Assembly: GCF_001425625.1 (NCBI RefSeq)
Contig: NZ_LMCP01000005.1
Location: 1,053 to 65,052 of the forward strand
Length of the DNA stretch: 64,000 nucleotides
DNA from: Mesorhizobium sp. Root102
GTDB taxonomy: Bacteria > Pseudomonadota > Alphaproteobacteria > Rhizobiales > Rhizobiaceae
Direction of reading: 5' to 3'
Shown: positions 38,904 to 47,572 of the stretch, piece by piece
Position numbering within the stretch: the stretch's first letter is position 1
Layout of the letters: every line of letters begins with the position of its first letter
Position numbers and translations under genes: made by a program
Notes under the pieces: model-generated
Databases searched by the model: none
What the model was told of the DNA's origin: nothing
Seen by the model: only the letters and a program-made list of their open reading frames with translations

Positions 38904-40919
38904 TCACGCGATCCTCGGCCGTCCGGTGGCAGTCGCGACAATGATGGCTTCGATGAAGCTGCGTTCCCCTTCAATTGTTGCAATCCTGATGTCCCGTGCG
39001 ATCTCGATCCGCGCCTGATCGGTCCCGGCGCGCTCGGCAAGACCTGCCGCCAAGGCGCGAATGTGGGCTTCGCCGGCAGCCATCGCTTCGTCTTCGGTGT
39101 CATAGTCGTCCAGCCGCTGGCCTGAATTGAGACGAAAAAGCCCGATCTCTGGCTGGCTGACGCGCGCTTCCGCAGACATCCGCACCTGTCCTACGACGGC
39201 GCCCAGCGCATTTGCGACGTCAGCGTGTTCGGCGATGATGCAGTCATTACCGATCAACCGCGGTAGACCGGCATAGTGGAGAGATGCTGACGCCCCAAGG
39301 CCGATCACCGGCCGGTCGAGTGCGATCGTCAGCCGCGCCATGCCGCCACGTCGGCCAACCGCCCGCTGAACCAGCGGATTGGCAACGGAGACACCGCCAT
39401 CCAGTCCGTCTTCGGCAAAGACTGTTTCAAGAATGGCTTCGGCCGAACGCCGGGTCACCGCGGTGAGAACCATCTCGGAAAAAGCTTCCGCGCCTTCGGC
39501 TACACGATGCCCCTGGCCGTCGCGCTTGCGTGCGAACAGTTCGGCGCCCAGTCGAGCCGCGACAGGATCCCAGTTCGCTTGCCGGCCTAGCACATGAGCC
39601 GCGTCGGATGGCGTGAAGCCCACGATATGCACCAGACCGCGCGCGACCAGGCGATTGAGTGTCGCGACCTGTGACGTCGATACCAGCAGCCGATCGAGCG
39701 CGGCGGGAATTGCCGAAATGTCAGCATAGAGCCTTGCCTCGGTAACCGTCAGGCCTGCAGCCAGACGCTCGGGTACACCTATTCGCAACGCGAAACGGCC
39801 ATCCAGCCGACTCGTGTTGGGGCTGAGCAATTGCCGCCTGAGGCCCTTGTATATGGCATCGTCGTGCTTCACCGCGGCGAGCGCCAGCGGCACGAACCGA
39901 CGGGGCCCGAGGACGATCGTCGAAGTCAGCGACCGCTCATGAAGCGAGACTTCCGAATCTCCACCGAGACCAAAGGTGCGCATGGCGACTGCTTCCACCA
40001 TGGTTCGCATTTCGCCGACGGTGGCGCCTTCCGGATCGAGCCGCAGGCGGCCGCCGTCCAGAACGGCGATGTCGGTGGTGGTGCCGCCGATGTCGGACAC
40101 CACGGCGTCATCGAGGCCGGTCATGTATCGCGCTCCCACCAGGCTTGCCGCCGGTCCTGACAGGATGGTCTCGATCGGCCGGGCGCGGGCGAATTCTGCG
40201 GTGACAAGCGCGCCGTCGCCGCGCACGACCATGAGCGGAGCGACGATCCCGCGTCTTGCCAGAAAGCCCTCGGTGGCGTCGACAAGACGATCGATCATCG
40301 AGATCAGTCGCGCATTGAGAAGCGTCGTAAGCGCTCGACGCGGGCCTCCGAGTTTCGACGACAGTTCGTGCGAACAGGTCACCGGAAGCCCGGTACGCTC
40401 TCGGATGACGTCACGTACCGCGATCTCATGTTCGGGATTGCGAACGGCAAAATAAGAGGCCACGGCAACGCCTGAAACCGTGTCGGCGAGGGACGGCAGC
40501 ATAGCCACGAGAGCGTCCAGAACCAGCTCACGCGGATCGCCATGGACGTCATGTCCGCCTGGGCAGAAGATCACGGGATCGGAGCCGAGGGCTTTTGACA
40601 ATCCGTTCCGGGCAAGATCGGCTTCAGCGAAGCCGATCATCACGAGGGCGACCCGTCCGCCCTGCCCTTCGACGAGGGCGTTGGTTGCGAGCGTTGTCGA
40701 CATCGAGACGAGTTTGATCGCGCTGGGTTCGATGGCAGTCTCGGACAAAACAGCGTCGACGGCGCCGGCGATGCCCTCGGCAAGATCGTGCCGCGTGGTC
40801 AGCGATTTGGCCTTGGCCACGATGCCTGTGGATTCCGACCACAGCACGGCATCGGTGTAGGTGCCGCCGGTGTCGATGCCCAGATACAGAGGCGACGGCT
40901 GATGCGTATATGTGTTCAT
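38904..40919 (-). CDS. hyuA: Hydantoinase/oxoprolinase family protein (HyuA-like)
   Basis: The 671-residue protein opens with the ATPase-fold phosphate motif GIDTGGTYTDAVLW and has SMSTTLATNALVEGQGGRVALV and the ASHKA motif DIGGTTTDIAVLDGG near the middle. HyuA-type enzymes open hydantoin or oxoproline rings with ATP, normally with a HyuB partner that is not present here. I choose ATG at 40919. It lies four bases after the ferredoxin remnant stop, so it may be read from the same minus-strand transcript, though the functions look unrelated. Confidence 0.87.
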   Translation of the reverse strand: MNTYTHQPSPLYLGIDTGGTYTDAVLWSESTGIVAKAKSLTTRHDLAEGIAGAVDAVLSETAIEPSAIKLVSMSTTLATNALVEGQGGRVALVMIGFAEADLARNGLSKALGSDPVIFCPGGHDVHGDPRELVLDALVAMLPSLADTVSGVAVASYFAVRNPEHEIAVRDVIRERTGLPVTCSHELSSKLGGPRRALTTLLNARLISMIDRLVDATEGFLARRGIVAPLMVVRGDGALVTAEFARARPIETILSGPAASLVGARYMTGLDDAVVSDIGGTTTDIAVLDGGRLRLDPEGATVGEMRTMVEAVAMRTFGLGGDSEVSLHERSLTSTIVLGPRRFVPLALAAVKHDDAIYKGLRRQLLSPNTSRLDGRFALRIGVPERLAAGLTVTEARLYADISAIPAALDRLLVSTSQVATLNRLVARGLVHIVGFTPSDAAHVLGRQANWDPVAARLGAELFARKRDGQGHRVAEGAEAFSEMVLTAVTRRSAEAILETVFAEDGLDGGVSVANPLVQRAVGRRGGMARLTIALDRPVIGLGASASLHYAGLPRLIGNDCIIAEHADVANALGAVVGQVRMSAEARVSQPEIGLFRLNSGQRLDDYDTEDEAMAAGEAHIRALAAGLAERAGTDQARIEIARDIRIATIEGERSFIEAIIVATATGRPRIA

Positions 40920-40923
40920 TTTA

Positions 40924-41133
40924 TCAGTCGCCCAACCTGGGTCTCGGCGAGAAATATCTCGCGAGCTTGTTCGCTTCGCCGTCGAACGCGTTGGCGTCGG
41001 CGGGTTGATCACGCTTGATCGCAATATTAGGCCATACAGACGCGTACTCGGCGTTCAGCGCGAGCCAATCGTGGAGATCTGGCGCGGTGGGAATTTTGCA
41101 CCTGATGCAATTGTCGGTGACCACGAACGTCAT
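40924..41133 (-). pseudogene. fdxA: FdxA-type ferredoxin with the iron-sulfur core deleted in frame
   Basis: The 69-codon frame begins MTFVVTDNCIRCK like seven-iron ferredoxins of the FdxA type and then jumps to PDLHDWLALNAEYASVWPNI and the family's typical C-terminus, ADANAFDGEANKLARYFSPRP. About 40 residues holding most of the cluster cysteines are missing; only two Cys remain. The deletion is in frame, so a protein can be made, but it cannot bind a normal cluster. The start overlaps the hemoglobin stop codon. Confidence 0.85.
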
Positions 41134-41546
41134 GCGGCGTTTCTCAGCCATGGACGGTCAGGGCGATCGAACAAGAACAGCTTCAGACTTTCGGCGACGT
41201 GAGCGGCCTTCAGCCAACAGAGCCCAGCAGTCTCGCTGTCCATAAATTCGTCGCAACTGTCGCCAAACAAGACGAGGCACCGGTCGAGCAGACCGATCTC
41301 AAACTCACACATGTGCTTGCGGACCGCGACGAGACTTTTCCTGTCGTACCTAGTGGTCAGCATGACAGAGGACCAGAAATCGGACATCTTCGCCAGATGC
41401 GTTTCCCGATCGCCGGAAACGAGGCGCTCGAAAATCGGCCCGAGATCGGCGTCGGCTCGGATCTTGCCGCAGAAGGAATCGACGAGTTGTCTAATCTGCT
41501 CGTCGGGAATTGGACTGTCTGTATCAGGGGCTGGTCCAGCGCTCAT
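41130..41546 (-). CDS. Group III truncated hemoglobin, apparently lacking the proximal histidine
   Basis: The 138-residue protein matches group III truncated globins (LVDSFCGKIRADADLGPIFERL, then HLAKMSDFWSSVMLTTRYD). In family members the F-helix reads roughly HFRRWLKLF with the heme-binding proximal His. Here the aligned stretch is FEIGLLDRCLVLF, with no His. The globin is therefore probably unable to bind heme in the standard way. Compare the intact paralogue at 52475-52939. It lies between a CBS-BON gene and the deleted ferredoxin. Confidence 0.8.
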   Translation of the reverse strand: MSAGPAPDTDSPIPDEQIRQLVDSFCGKIRADADLGPIFERLVSGDRETHLAKMSDFWSSVMLTTRYDRKSLVAVRKHMCEFEIGLLDRCLVLFGDSCDEFMDSETAGLCWLKAAHVAESLKLFLFDRPDRPWLRNAA

Positions 41547-41554
41547 CCGGCCCT

Positions 41555-42253
41555 TCAGACCACGCCGTAGGTCATATCGAGCGGAATGCGGTGATCATCG
41601 ATACCCCGTACGCCAGCGGTGTTTTCAGCAAGGATGAGTGAGGCTTTCCGCTCCTGCTCCGACAGGTAGGCTCCCCAGAAGGTGACCACGCCGTTGGTAA
41701 CAGTCACGTCCGAACTTCCCGTCGAGGGCCATGATTCGGATCGCAGGGCGTCAATAATCTCCAACCTGATAGTGCTGTCGTCATACGAGACCGGAGCGCG
41801 CCAACCTTTCCTGGCGACGACAAGGGCCCGCACCAGGCTCGCGCGGCTGACGATCCCCACCACCTGTCCGTCGCGAAGCACGGGGACACGCTTGATCCGA
41901 TTGTGTTCAAGCAGGGTTGCGATCTCGACGACTGGCGTACTCTCGACCACCGTCGCAACCTGCTGTGTCATGACATCGATCACATGCTCGGAATGAGACT
42001 TGAGATAGCCTTGCGCCTGAGCCGCGTTGTTGGTGAAAAACCGAAGCCACCAGGAACAACCCCGCAGCGCCGTACCGATCTCGACCCGGCGGATCAGGTC
42101 GCCTTCACTGACGATGCCCAGCAGCGCACCTCGATCGATCACTGGCACGGCGCTGATCCCGTGCGACAGGAGAACATCGGCGACCTCGTCCACCGTACTG
42201 TCCGGCCCCACCGCGATGACCGGTGACGTCATGACGTCCTTGGCGATCAGCAT
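41555..42253 (-). CDS. CBS-domain and BON-domain protein
   Basis: The 232-residue protein (start at 42253, MLIAKDVMTSP) has two CBS motifs (about residues 1-60 and 95-155) and a C-terminal BON domain (about 160-225), with IRLEIIDALRSESW and DVTVTNGVVTFWGAYLSEQERKAS. CBS-BON proteins are soluble in rhizobia and are often linked to stress or low oxygen; the ligand is probably an adenine nucleotide. The next upstream gene ends just before it, so the two are likely cotranscribed. Confidence 0.9.
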   Translation of the reverse strand: MLIAKDVMTSPVIAVGPDSTVDEVADVLLSHGISAVPVIDRGALLGIVSEGDLIRRVEIGTALRGCSWWLRFFTNNAAQAQGYLKSHSEHVIDVMTQQVATVVESTPVVEIATLLEHNRIKRVPVLRDGQVVGIVSRASLVRALVVARKGWRAPVSYDDSTIRLEIIDALRSESWPSTGSSDVTVTNGVVTFWGAYLSEQERKASLILAENTAGVRGIDDHRIPLDMTYGVV

Positions 42254-42264
42254 TTCGTTCTCCT

Positions 42265-42792
42265 TCACCTGCTTGCAGGCGGCAGTACCGGCGGCAAGGT
42301 CGCTCCAGAGCCTTGCCCGTTGCCAGCATGGAGATGGATCGCGCGATAGAACTCCCTTGCATGGAAAGCATAGGCTTCCAGATCGACCGGATCGCCAACG
42401 AAAAGCCCGATGTCCTTGGCTTTCCGGAAGAACCAGGGAGCGGGCAAACCGGGATCGAGCGACTTCACGGCAACAGCCGCAAGTAATGGCAGGCCTTCGT
42501 CCGCATCGTCGTCCATCAGTTGTTCGAGTGCACCACGGATCACGCCTGTTGCTTCCGAACCAACCATGCTCTCGGCCAGTCTTGCATAGGTGATCGGCAG
42601 CCGGGTCTGTGCTTGCAGGAGCAGTTCCTCGCGCAGCCGCGTTGTGAGAGGGCTGTCATCCGCAGGTGCGATTGGGATGCCGTCTGCGTCAAGGCGATTG
42701 GCAGATACCCTTCGACCGACCACATGACGCCGTATGTCCGGGCCGGAAAGTATTCTGCCGAAATCGTGTTCAAGCCTGTCCATTATCATCAT
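42265..42792 (-). CDS. Hypothetical protein upstream of CBS-BON gene
   Basis: I choose ATG at 42792 (MMIMDRLEHDFG), preceded by GAGG, giving 175 residues. The protein is soluble and mostly helical, with QTRLPITYARLAESMVG, a negatively charged stretch DDDADEG and a C-terminal half with APWFFRKAKDIGLFVGDP. I recognise no family. It is the first gene of the minus-strand set hypothetical, CBS-BON, globin, ferredoxin remnant, HyuA. Confidence 0.65.
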   Translation of the reverse strand: MMIMDRLEHDFGRILSGPDIRRHVVGRRVSANRLDADGIPIAPADDSPLTTRLREELLLQAQTRLPITYARLAESMVGSEATGVIRGALEQLMDDDADEGLPLLAAVAVKSLDPGLPAPWFFRKAKDIGLFVGDPVDLEAYAFHAREFYRAIHLHAGNGQGSGATLPPVLPPASR

Positions 42793-43101
42793 CGCCGACC
42801 TCAAGGTGCCCTTCGCGCGATATCGCCAAGAGTTCCCCTAGCGTTGAAACCTGCTGGCTGGCACCCAATCGGTCAATTTCGCTACGCGCGAGCTTCACTG
42901 ATCCTTACATGCAAGACAAACGAAATTTATTGCCGCTTCGGCCCAATTATTTTGCATCAGGATTTCGATTGCGGTGAGTGGCGCAGCCCTTCCCTTTTCG
43001 GATTCGATGTGCATTTTTGATTGGATGAGGCTGCGTACCCGGAGTGTCCTGGCTTTCAGCAAGCGGTGATTTCGGCCCCGAAAACGGTAGCAGGAGATTT
43101 T
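42793..43101. other. Divergent intergenic region, no gene seen
   Basis: About 310 bases between two divergent starts. It must hold promoters for both directions. I looked for TTGA-N6-TCAA and TTGC-N6-GCAA boxes and found none. Confidence 0.4.
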
Positions 43102-43404
43102 ATGATGATCACTGGGGCTCAATGCCGTGCCGCTCGCGCGCTGGTCGAATGGACCCGTGATAAGCTCGCCGGCAATTCAGGCGTGGATGCGTTGGTCGTC
43201 GAAGAATTCGAGCGCCGGATCAGCCTTCCTGACCGTGAGATCTGCGACACGCTGCAAACCGCGCTTGAAAGCGCCGGCGCCGTTTTCATCGCAGAGAACG
43301 GCGGCGGTATCGGCGTTCGCCTGAAACTCAACCGCTCGGACGTCAAGCGGATCGGCATTCTGGAGAATGAAGGCGGCATTGTCGGTATAGATGCCGTTCC
43401 ATAG
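43102..43404 (+). CDS. Small XRE-like regulator
   Basis: The 100-residue product starts MMITGAQCRAARALVEWTRDKLA and ends with FIAENGGGIGVRLKLNRSDVKRI, a pattern common to small rhizobial Xre-type DNA-binding proteins that consist of a helix-turn-helix and a short tail. CAGGAG precedes the double ATG. The middle of the usual helix-turn-helix is less conserved here (VVEEFERRISLPDREICDTLQ). It is followed by another small gene. Confidence 0.75.
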   Translation: MMITGAQCRAARALVEWTRDKLAGNSGVDALVVEEFERRISLPDREICDTLQTALESAGAVFIAENGGGIGVRLKLNRSDVKRIGILENEGGIVGIDAVP

Positions 43405-43504
43405 GCCCAAGGCCTTCGGGCTCAATGAATTCATGGTCGCAGCCCGTCGCTGGACAATCCAGGATCGGCATCGGCTTGATGTGCACGCAAGGGAGGTGGC
43501 CCTC

Positions 43505-43711
43505 ATGACGGTTATCTGGGGCGATCTCACCAAGGAGGAGCAGACGGCACTCAAGCGAATGAACCGAGGACCCTACCCATCTCTATCGAAAGCCTTGGCC
43601 GAACGTCTTGTCTTTCTCGGATTGGCTGAAGAAAGACCGGGCGGGACCGGGATAAACAGGGTCGGACGAGAGCTGGTGATAAGAACGTTGCTTCGCACTC
43701 GCTCTGACTAG
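43505..43711 (+). CDS. Small hypothetical protein
   Basis: The ATG at 43505 has a very strong ribosome-binding site (GGGAGGTGG) and yields 68 residues: MTVIWGDLTKEEQTALKRMN, a Gly-Pro-Tyr turn, LSKALAERLVFLGLAEE and a short tail. The pattern suggests a winged-helix or helix-turn-helix fragment, but I do not recognise the family. The same frame could begin further upstream at 43391 without a ribosome-binding site. Confidence 0.6.
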   Translation: MTVIWGDLTKEEQTALKRMNRGPYPSLSKALAERLVFLGLAEERPGGTGINRVGRELVIRTLLRTRSD

Positions 43712-44031
43712 TTTAGGATTGATACCCGCCAAGCTGCATCGAAGTGGCTGACTTGACTTCCCGGATTGCGTCACCAACTATGGTTGTATGAACGCCGCCG
43801 TCAAAATTCGTCGCGATTTTCTTTTCCGGGTTTGCCCCATAGCGGGAATGTAGCCCCCGGCTCGGCTGCCATGCGCGCCCCGAGCCGAGGGCGGTGCGTT
43901 TACCCACATGGGATGGTTCCGCAGGGCCTCAAGCCTCCGGAGCATCGGCGTTCCATCAAGATTTTCACGAATTGGCTCGATTCCGGCACCCTTGGCGGGC
44001 GGCTGGTCCGAGCAGAAGCACGAGTATTCAA
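43712..44031. other. Intergenic, no gene seen
   Basis: About 320 bases before the first Rnk-like gene. Frames crossing it are not supported by start signals or familiar motifs. Confidence 0.4.
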
Positions 44032-44496
44032 ATGCAAGATAACACGAAAACCCGGCGCAAGCCGAACATCCGCATTTCACAGTCGGACCATACGCGTCTG
44101 TCGGCAGTTGCGAGCACCGTGGCCGCGCGCAATCCGGAGGCCTCCGATGAACTGCTCGCCGAACTCGAGCGGGCACGTATCGTCGCCGATGGTTGGGTCT
44201 CCGCCGGCACCGTCCAGATGGGTTCGACGGTGACGTTCAAGCCCGATACTGGCAATGCCAAAACAGTCACGCTGGTTTTTCCTGGCGACGCGGATATCTC
44301 CGAAGGCAAGGTTTCAGTCCTCACGCCGATAGGCACGGCCCTGATCGGCCTCTCGGCCGGACAGTCGATCATGTGGGCCGCGCGCGATGGGCGCCGGCAC
44401 GAACTGTCGGTGCTTGCCGTGGGCCAACCCGCTGCCGAAGGCGATGCAGTCGATCGGCGCACACCGGCGTCTTCGGCGATCGCGGCGGACGCCTAG
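44032..44496 (+). CDS. Rnk/GreA-C-terminal-domain protein 1
   Basis: The 154-residue protein has a short N-terminal helix region (KPNIRISQSDHTRLSAVAS, then DELLAELERARIV) and the FKBP-like GreA/GreB C-terminal domain (about residues 60-135: MGSTVTFKPDTG, VFPGDADISEGKVSVLTPIGTALIG, LSAGQSI). It resembles Rnk, the regulator of nucleoside diphosphate kinase, which binds RNA polymerase without the Gre coiled coil. The catalytic acidic tip of GreA is absent. A related but distinct gene follows 162 bases later. Confidence 0.85.
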   Translation: MQDNTKTRRKPNIRISQSDHTRLSAVASTVAARNPEASDELLAELERARIVADGWVSAGTVQMGSTVTFKPDTGNAKTVTLVFPGDADISEGKVSVLTPIGTALIGLSAGQSIMWAARDGRRHELSVLAVGQPAAEGDAVDRRTPASSAIAADA

Positions 44497-44658
44497 ACAT
44501 GGGCGTTTCCATCCGTCTCCTCAATCACTCGGGCAGCCTGATCGCGGGAGTCTGACCCCTGCGCCGGCCTATCCAGGTCCGGCACAGGGGTAGCTTTCCA
44601 CATCCGATCAAATGCTTGACGCCGGATCCCTTTCACGGGTCCGGCTTGGAGACGCACC

Positions 44659-45219
44659 ATGCCCACTTTCGATAGCTGCCAACTGACCACCAAGGACTAC
44701 ACGATTCTTGAAGTGATGCAGGAGCGCCATCCCCGCGGCGATACCTTCTCGGCGATCCTTCAACGAAAAATTTCGAGCGCGGTTGTAATGTTTCGGGAAG
44801 ACATCCCGGCAACTGTCGTGACACTCAGCACCCGCGTGGCTTATCGGGTAAACGACGGTCCTGCCGAAACACGCATCGTCGCACATGACGAGATGCGCGG
44901 TTTGGTTGGCATGCTTTTGCCGATCACCAATCCGCGAGGCCTGGCGCTGCTCGGCCTGGCCGAAGGTCAGTCCGTAACCATTCCGGCCGCGGACGGCAGC
45001 CTTGAAACGCTGACCGTGCATGAAGTGGTCTATCAGCCAGAAGCCGCGAGGCGCGAGAGATTGAAGCTAACTGGGAATGCAGCGTCGGCCCCATCGCGGC
45101 TGGGCGGCCCGGTTCTGCGCGTCGTCCATCGTTCCGATGAGCTGCAGGACAAAGCGGACAACAAGGTTGTGGCGACATTCGACACCGGGTTCGACGACCC
45201 GGGTCCGTCGGCCGCCTGA
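44659..45219 (+). CDS. Rnk/GreA-C-terminal-domain protein 2
   Basis: The 186-residue product starts MPTFDSCQLTTKDYTILEVM after GGAG. It has the same arrangement as its neighbour, with VTLSTRVAYRVNDGPAETRIVAHDEM in two pieces and the C-terminal GLAEGQSVTIPAADGSLETL, plus a longer tail. It shares family but only modest sequence with the first copy, so the pair is an old duplication. Rnk-type proteins act on RNA polymerase. The two may be paired stress factors. Confidence 0.83.
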   Translation: MPTFDSCQLTTKDYTILEVMQERHPRGDTFSAILQRKISSAVVMFREDIPATVVTLSTRVAYRVNDGPAETRIVAHDEMRGLVGMLLPITNPRGLALLGLAEGQSVTIPAADGSLETLTVHEVVYQPEAARRERLKLTGNAASAPSRLGGPVLRVVHRSDELQDKADNKVVATFDTGFDDPGPSAA

Positions 45220-45227
45220 GGGCTCGT

Positions 45228-45771
45228 CTATCCCGAAGGCTGTGAAGGCGGGTAGACAAGCGTTCCGTCGGGTCTTGCTTTCACACCGCCGGTGAGGTTC
45301 GCCGGCTCGACCTTGTCATGGCCCATCAGATGAAAAACGGACTCGCGCGGCTAAGGAGATAGCCCGCGACGATCCTTCTGTGACAGCGCCACCAGAGCGT
45401 TTCCGCGCACATGACGGCGCATCGCCGCTGCCTGCCGAGGGACACAAGCCGGTCCGGGCGGCAATGAAACTCCACCGACAGCGCGTAGTCGGCATAGTTG
45501 TGAAAACTCTGGTTGATCCAGAATGCGTTGAGCGTCGGTGGAATGTCGTGCACCTAGCCGCACAGGCCGCCAAGCTCGGCAATGTGCTCATATCCTATCC
45601 CGAACGCTGCCAGGCATTCCGGCTGCACCTCGCTATTGAACCACGGGTTCGCCCCGATCGTCGGACGATCCTGATGTCAACCGTCAGGGCGATCTCTCCA
45701 ACCCGCAGCAGGGCGACGGATTCGGCAATCGACCGAGTCTAGTAACCGATGGTGTGGAACAGACAAGGCAT
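45228..45771 (-). pseudogene. Decayed DUF488 gene
   Basis: From ATG at 45771 the frames give MPCLFHTIGY, a stop, then RSIAESVALLRVGEIALTVD, then NSEVQPECLAAFGIGYEHIA with another stop. Next come SFHNYADYALSVEFH and CAVMCAETLWWRCHRRIVAGYL, and finally MGHDKVEPANLTGGVKARPDG and a stop. In order these are the whole DUF488 family, broken by two in-frame stops and two frameshifts. The intact paralogue is at 34623-35186. Confidence 0.85.
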
Positions 45772-45839
45772 GTTCGGTCAATCCGTGTCGAACCATCCTT
45801 CCAGTCACGCGAACCATGGCTTCGCGCCTGGAGGGACAA

Positions 45840-46697
45840 TCATTTCACAACTTGCTTCAATCCGCGTAGCGCCTCCTGCACGTCGGCTCGCGCCTCGCCT
45901 GCTTCCGGATAGACTGCATAGGCCGGATAGGTGAATTCCGGCGCGCCTTCTACCACCTCCAACTGCCCCGCCTCTATATGGGGAGCCGCCGCGCCCCTGC
46001 GGAAATAACCCATTCCGCCGGCGCGCAGGATATAGCTCAGCCCGAGCGGACCAAGGCCGACCATCAATCCCGGCTCGCCGAAGGCAGAGGAACTGGCACC
46101 ATGCTGGGCCGCAAATAGCGGCCCCCAGTCTACATAGACATAGTCCCTGGGGCCGACCGGTTCCCCGTCTCGGTCCGTGGTCCGAACCAGGACGAGCTGC
46201 TCCTCGACCAGAAGCTCTACCCTGAAACCCGGCAGCAGCTTCGGCGCATAGAGCACCGCAATGTCCAGGACGCCAGTCCTGAGCTGCTCGATGAGCTGGT
46301 CCGGCACACCGACCTGGGCTTGGATGGCGATTTCCGGCCTGGCCCCCTTCATCCAGACCAGCCAGTCGAGCAGCAGCGGATTCCACAGGCTGAGCTCTCC
46401 GCCCAGGGCAACGACGCTTGTCCGCCCCGATGGGATGGCGAGCTGGTGCCGTGCCCGCTCCCAGATTTGCACGAATGACTGGGCAAATCGCTCGAACTCC
46501 CGGCCCGCCGGCGTCAGTTGCGCGCCATTGCGGTTGCGGATGAAGAGCTGGCGTCCAAGCTCTTCCTCCAGCGTGCGTATCCGCGCGCTGACAGTTGTCT
46601 GGGTGACGTGGAGTCGGTCGGCGGCTCTCAGAAAGCTACCGGAATGGACGATTTCCAAAAACGTGCGCGCGCGGTCGATGTCCATCACAGCGTCCAT
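45840..46697 (-). CDS. LysR-family transcriptional regulator
   Basis: The 285-residue regulator has the N-terminal winged helix-turn-helix (FLEIVHSGSFLRAADRLHVT, then TVSARIRTLEEELGRQLF) and a periplasmic-binding-protein-like effector domain from about residue 95. I choose ATG at 46697 (MDAVMDIDRART); ATG at 46685 is also possible. A perfect palindrome lies immediately upstream. The regulator is divergent from 5-formyltetrahydrofolate cyclo-ligase and could control itself and that gene. The effector is unknown. Confidence 0.9.
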   Translation of the reverse strand: MDAVMDIDRARTFLEIVHSGSFLRAADRLHVTQTTVSARIRTLEEELGRQLFIRNRNGAQLTPAGREFERFAQSFVQIWERARHQLAIPSGRTSVVALGGELSLWNPLLLDWLVWMKGARPEIAIQAQVGVPDQLIEQLRTGVLDIAVLYAPKLLPGFRVELLVEEQLVLVRTTDRDGEPVGPRDYVYVDWGPLFAAQHGASSSAFGEPGLMVGLGPLGLSYILRAGGMGYFRRGAAAPHIEAGQLEVVEGAPEFTYPAYAVYPEAGEARADVQEALRGLKQVVK

Positions 46698-46723
46698 ATT
46701 AGTGCAATAATCTTGCACTAATA
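46697..46723. promoter_or_regulatory. Perfect palindromic operator between lysR and cyclo-ligase gene
   Basis: TATTAGTGCAA at 46697-46707 and its exact reverse complement TTGCACTAATA at 46713-46723 flank the five bases TAATC. It contains the T-N11-A pattern of LysR-type regulators and touches the LysR start codon, as expected for an autoregulatory site. The other divergent gene starts 88 bases away. Confidence 0.75.
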
Positions 46724-46810
46724 CAGCATTTAATTCCGTTTGCCTTCCTGTTTTACGCAGCGCAACGTCCACGTATGCGGGTCTCGGCTGCAACGGATAT
46801 GGAGCGTGCG

Positions 46811-47473
46811 ATGTCTGATCAGGAGGATGTTTACCCGGAGACGAGAGAATACGCCTCTCCGCCATGCTTCATGCATGAGCTTGTCCCCGGGTACGGCACT
46901 GAGCCGGCCGTTCAGGACGCATGGCCCGACGTCTGTCGATGGCGCAAGGCGGAACGCAAGCGCCTGATCGATGAGCGTCTCGCGATCGACGCCGAGGAAC
47001 GCAATGCGAGGTCTTCACGTATCGCTTCCGCTCTCGACCTGGCTGTCGGCCGGGTGAGCGGGCGGATCGTCAGCGGCTACTGGCCATTCCGCGGCGAGCC
47101 CGATCTCCGCAACTGGGCGATAAAGGTGATCGAGCGCGGCGGGCGAATCGCGCTGCCGGTCGTCATCAAGAAGGGCTGGCCGCTGGAGTTTCGTATCTGG
47201 GGGCCGGGAGACCCGCTTGAACGCGGCATCTGGAACATTCTTGTCCCGTCACACGGGCCATCGGTCCAGCCAGATGTGGTCATCGCGCCTGTTGTCGGTT
47301 TCGACCAGGCCAACTATCGCCTGGGGTATGGCGGCGGCTTCTTCGACCGGACCCTGGCCGCCGCGCCGAAGAGGCCGCTCGTCGTGGGCGTGGGTTACGC
47401 CGGCAGCAGGATCGAGACCATCTATCCTCAGCCACACGACATTCCGATGGATGTGATCGTCACGGATGAATGA
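46811..47473 (+). CDS. fau: 5-formyltetrahydrofolate cyclo-ligase
   Basis: The 220-residue enzyme converts 5-formyl-THF to 5,10-methenyl-THF with ATP. The family motifs GYWPFRGEPDLRNW, ALPVV and the C-terminal GFDQANYRLGYGGGFFDRTLA are clear. The N-terminal 45 residues are longer than usual, ending at CRWRKAERKRLIDERLAI. I choose ATG at 46811, preceded by GGAGCG. It starts close to the palindromic site shared with the LysR gene and is followed after 99 bases by an oxidase subunit I gene. Confidence 0.9.
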   Translation: MSDQEDVYPETREYASPPCFMHELVPGYGTEPAVQDAWPDVCRWRKAERKRLIDERLAIDAEERNARSSRIASALDLAVGRVSGRIVSGYWPFRGEPDLRNWAIKVIERGGRIALPVVIKKGWPLEFRIWGPGDPLERGIWNILVPSHGPSVQPDVVIAPVVGFDQANYRLGYGGGFFDRTLAAAPKRPLVVGVGYAGSRIETIYPQPHDIPMDVIVTDE

Positions 47474-47572
47474 GTGCAGGCAAGGCCTGATCCCCTCGTG
47501 ACGGAGGATCGCGGATGCCGTCCATCGTCGAGGCCGTCTTGCCTGCCAGCAGTGAAGAGCAGGAAGCACACC

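Noticed and set aside
41005..41024. TTGATCACGCTTGATC as a possible FNR site
   Set aside because: The half-sites are direct repeats rather than inverted, and they lie inside the ferredoxin remnant.
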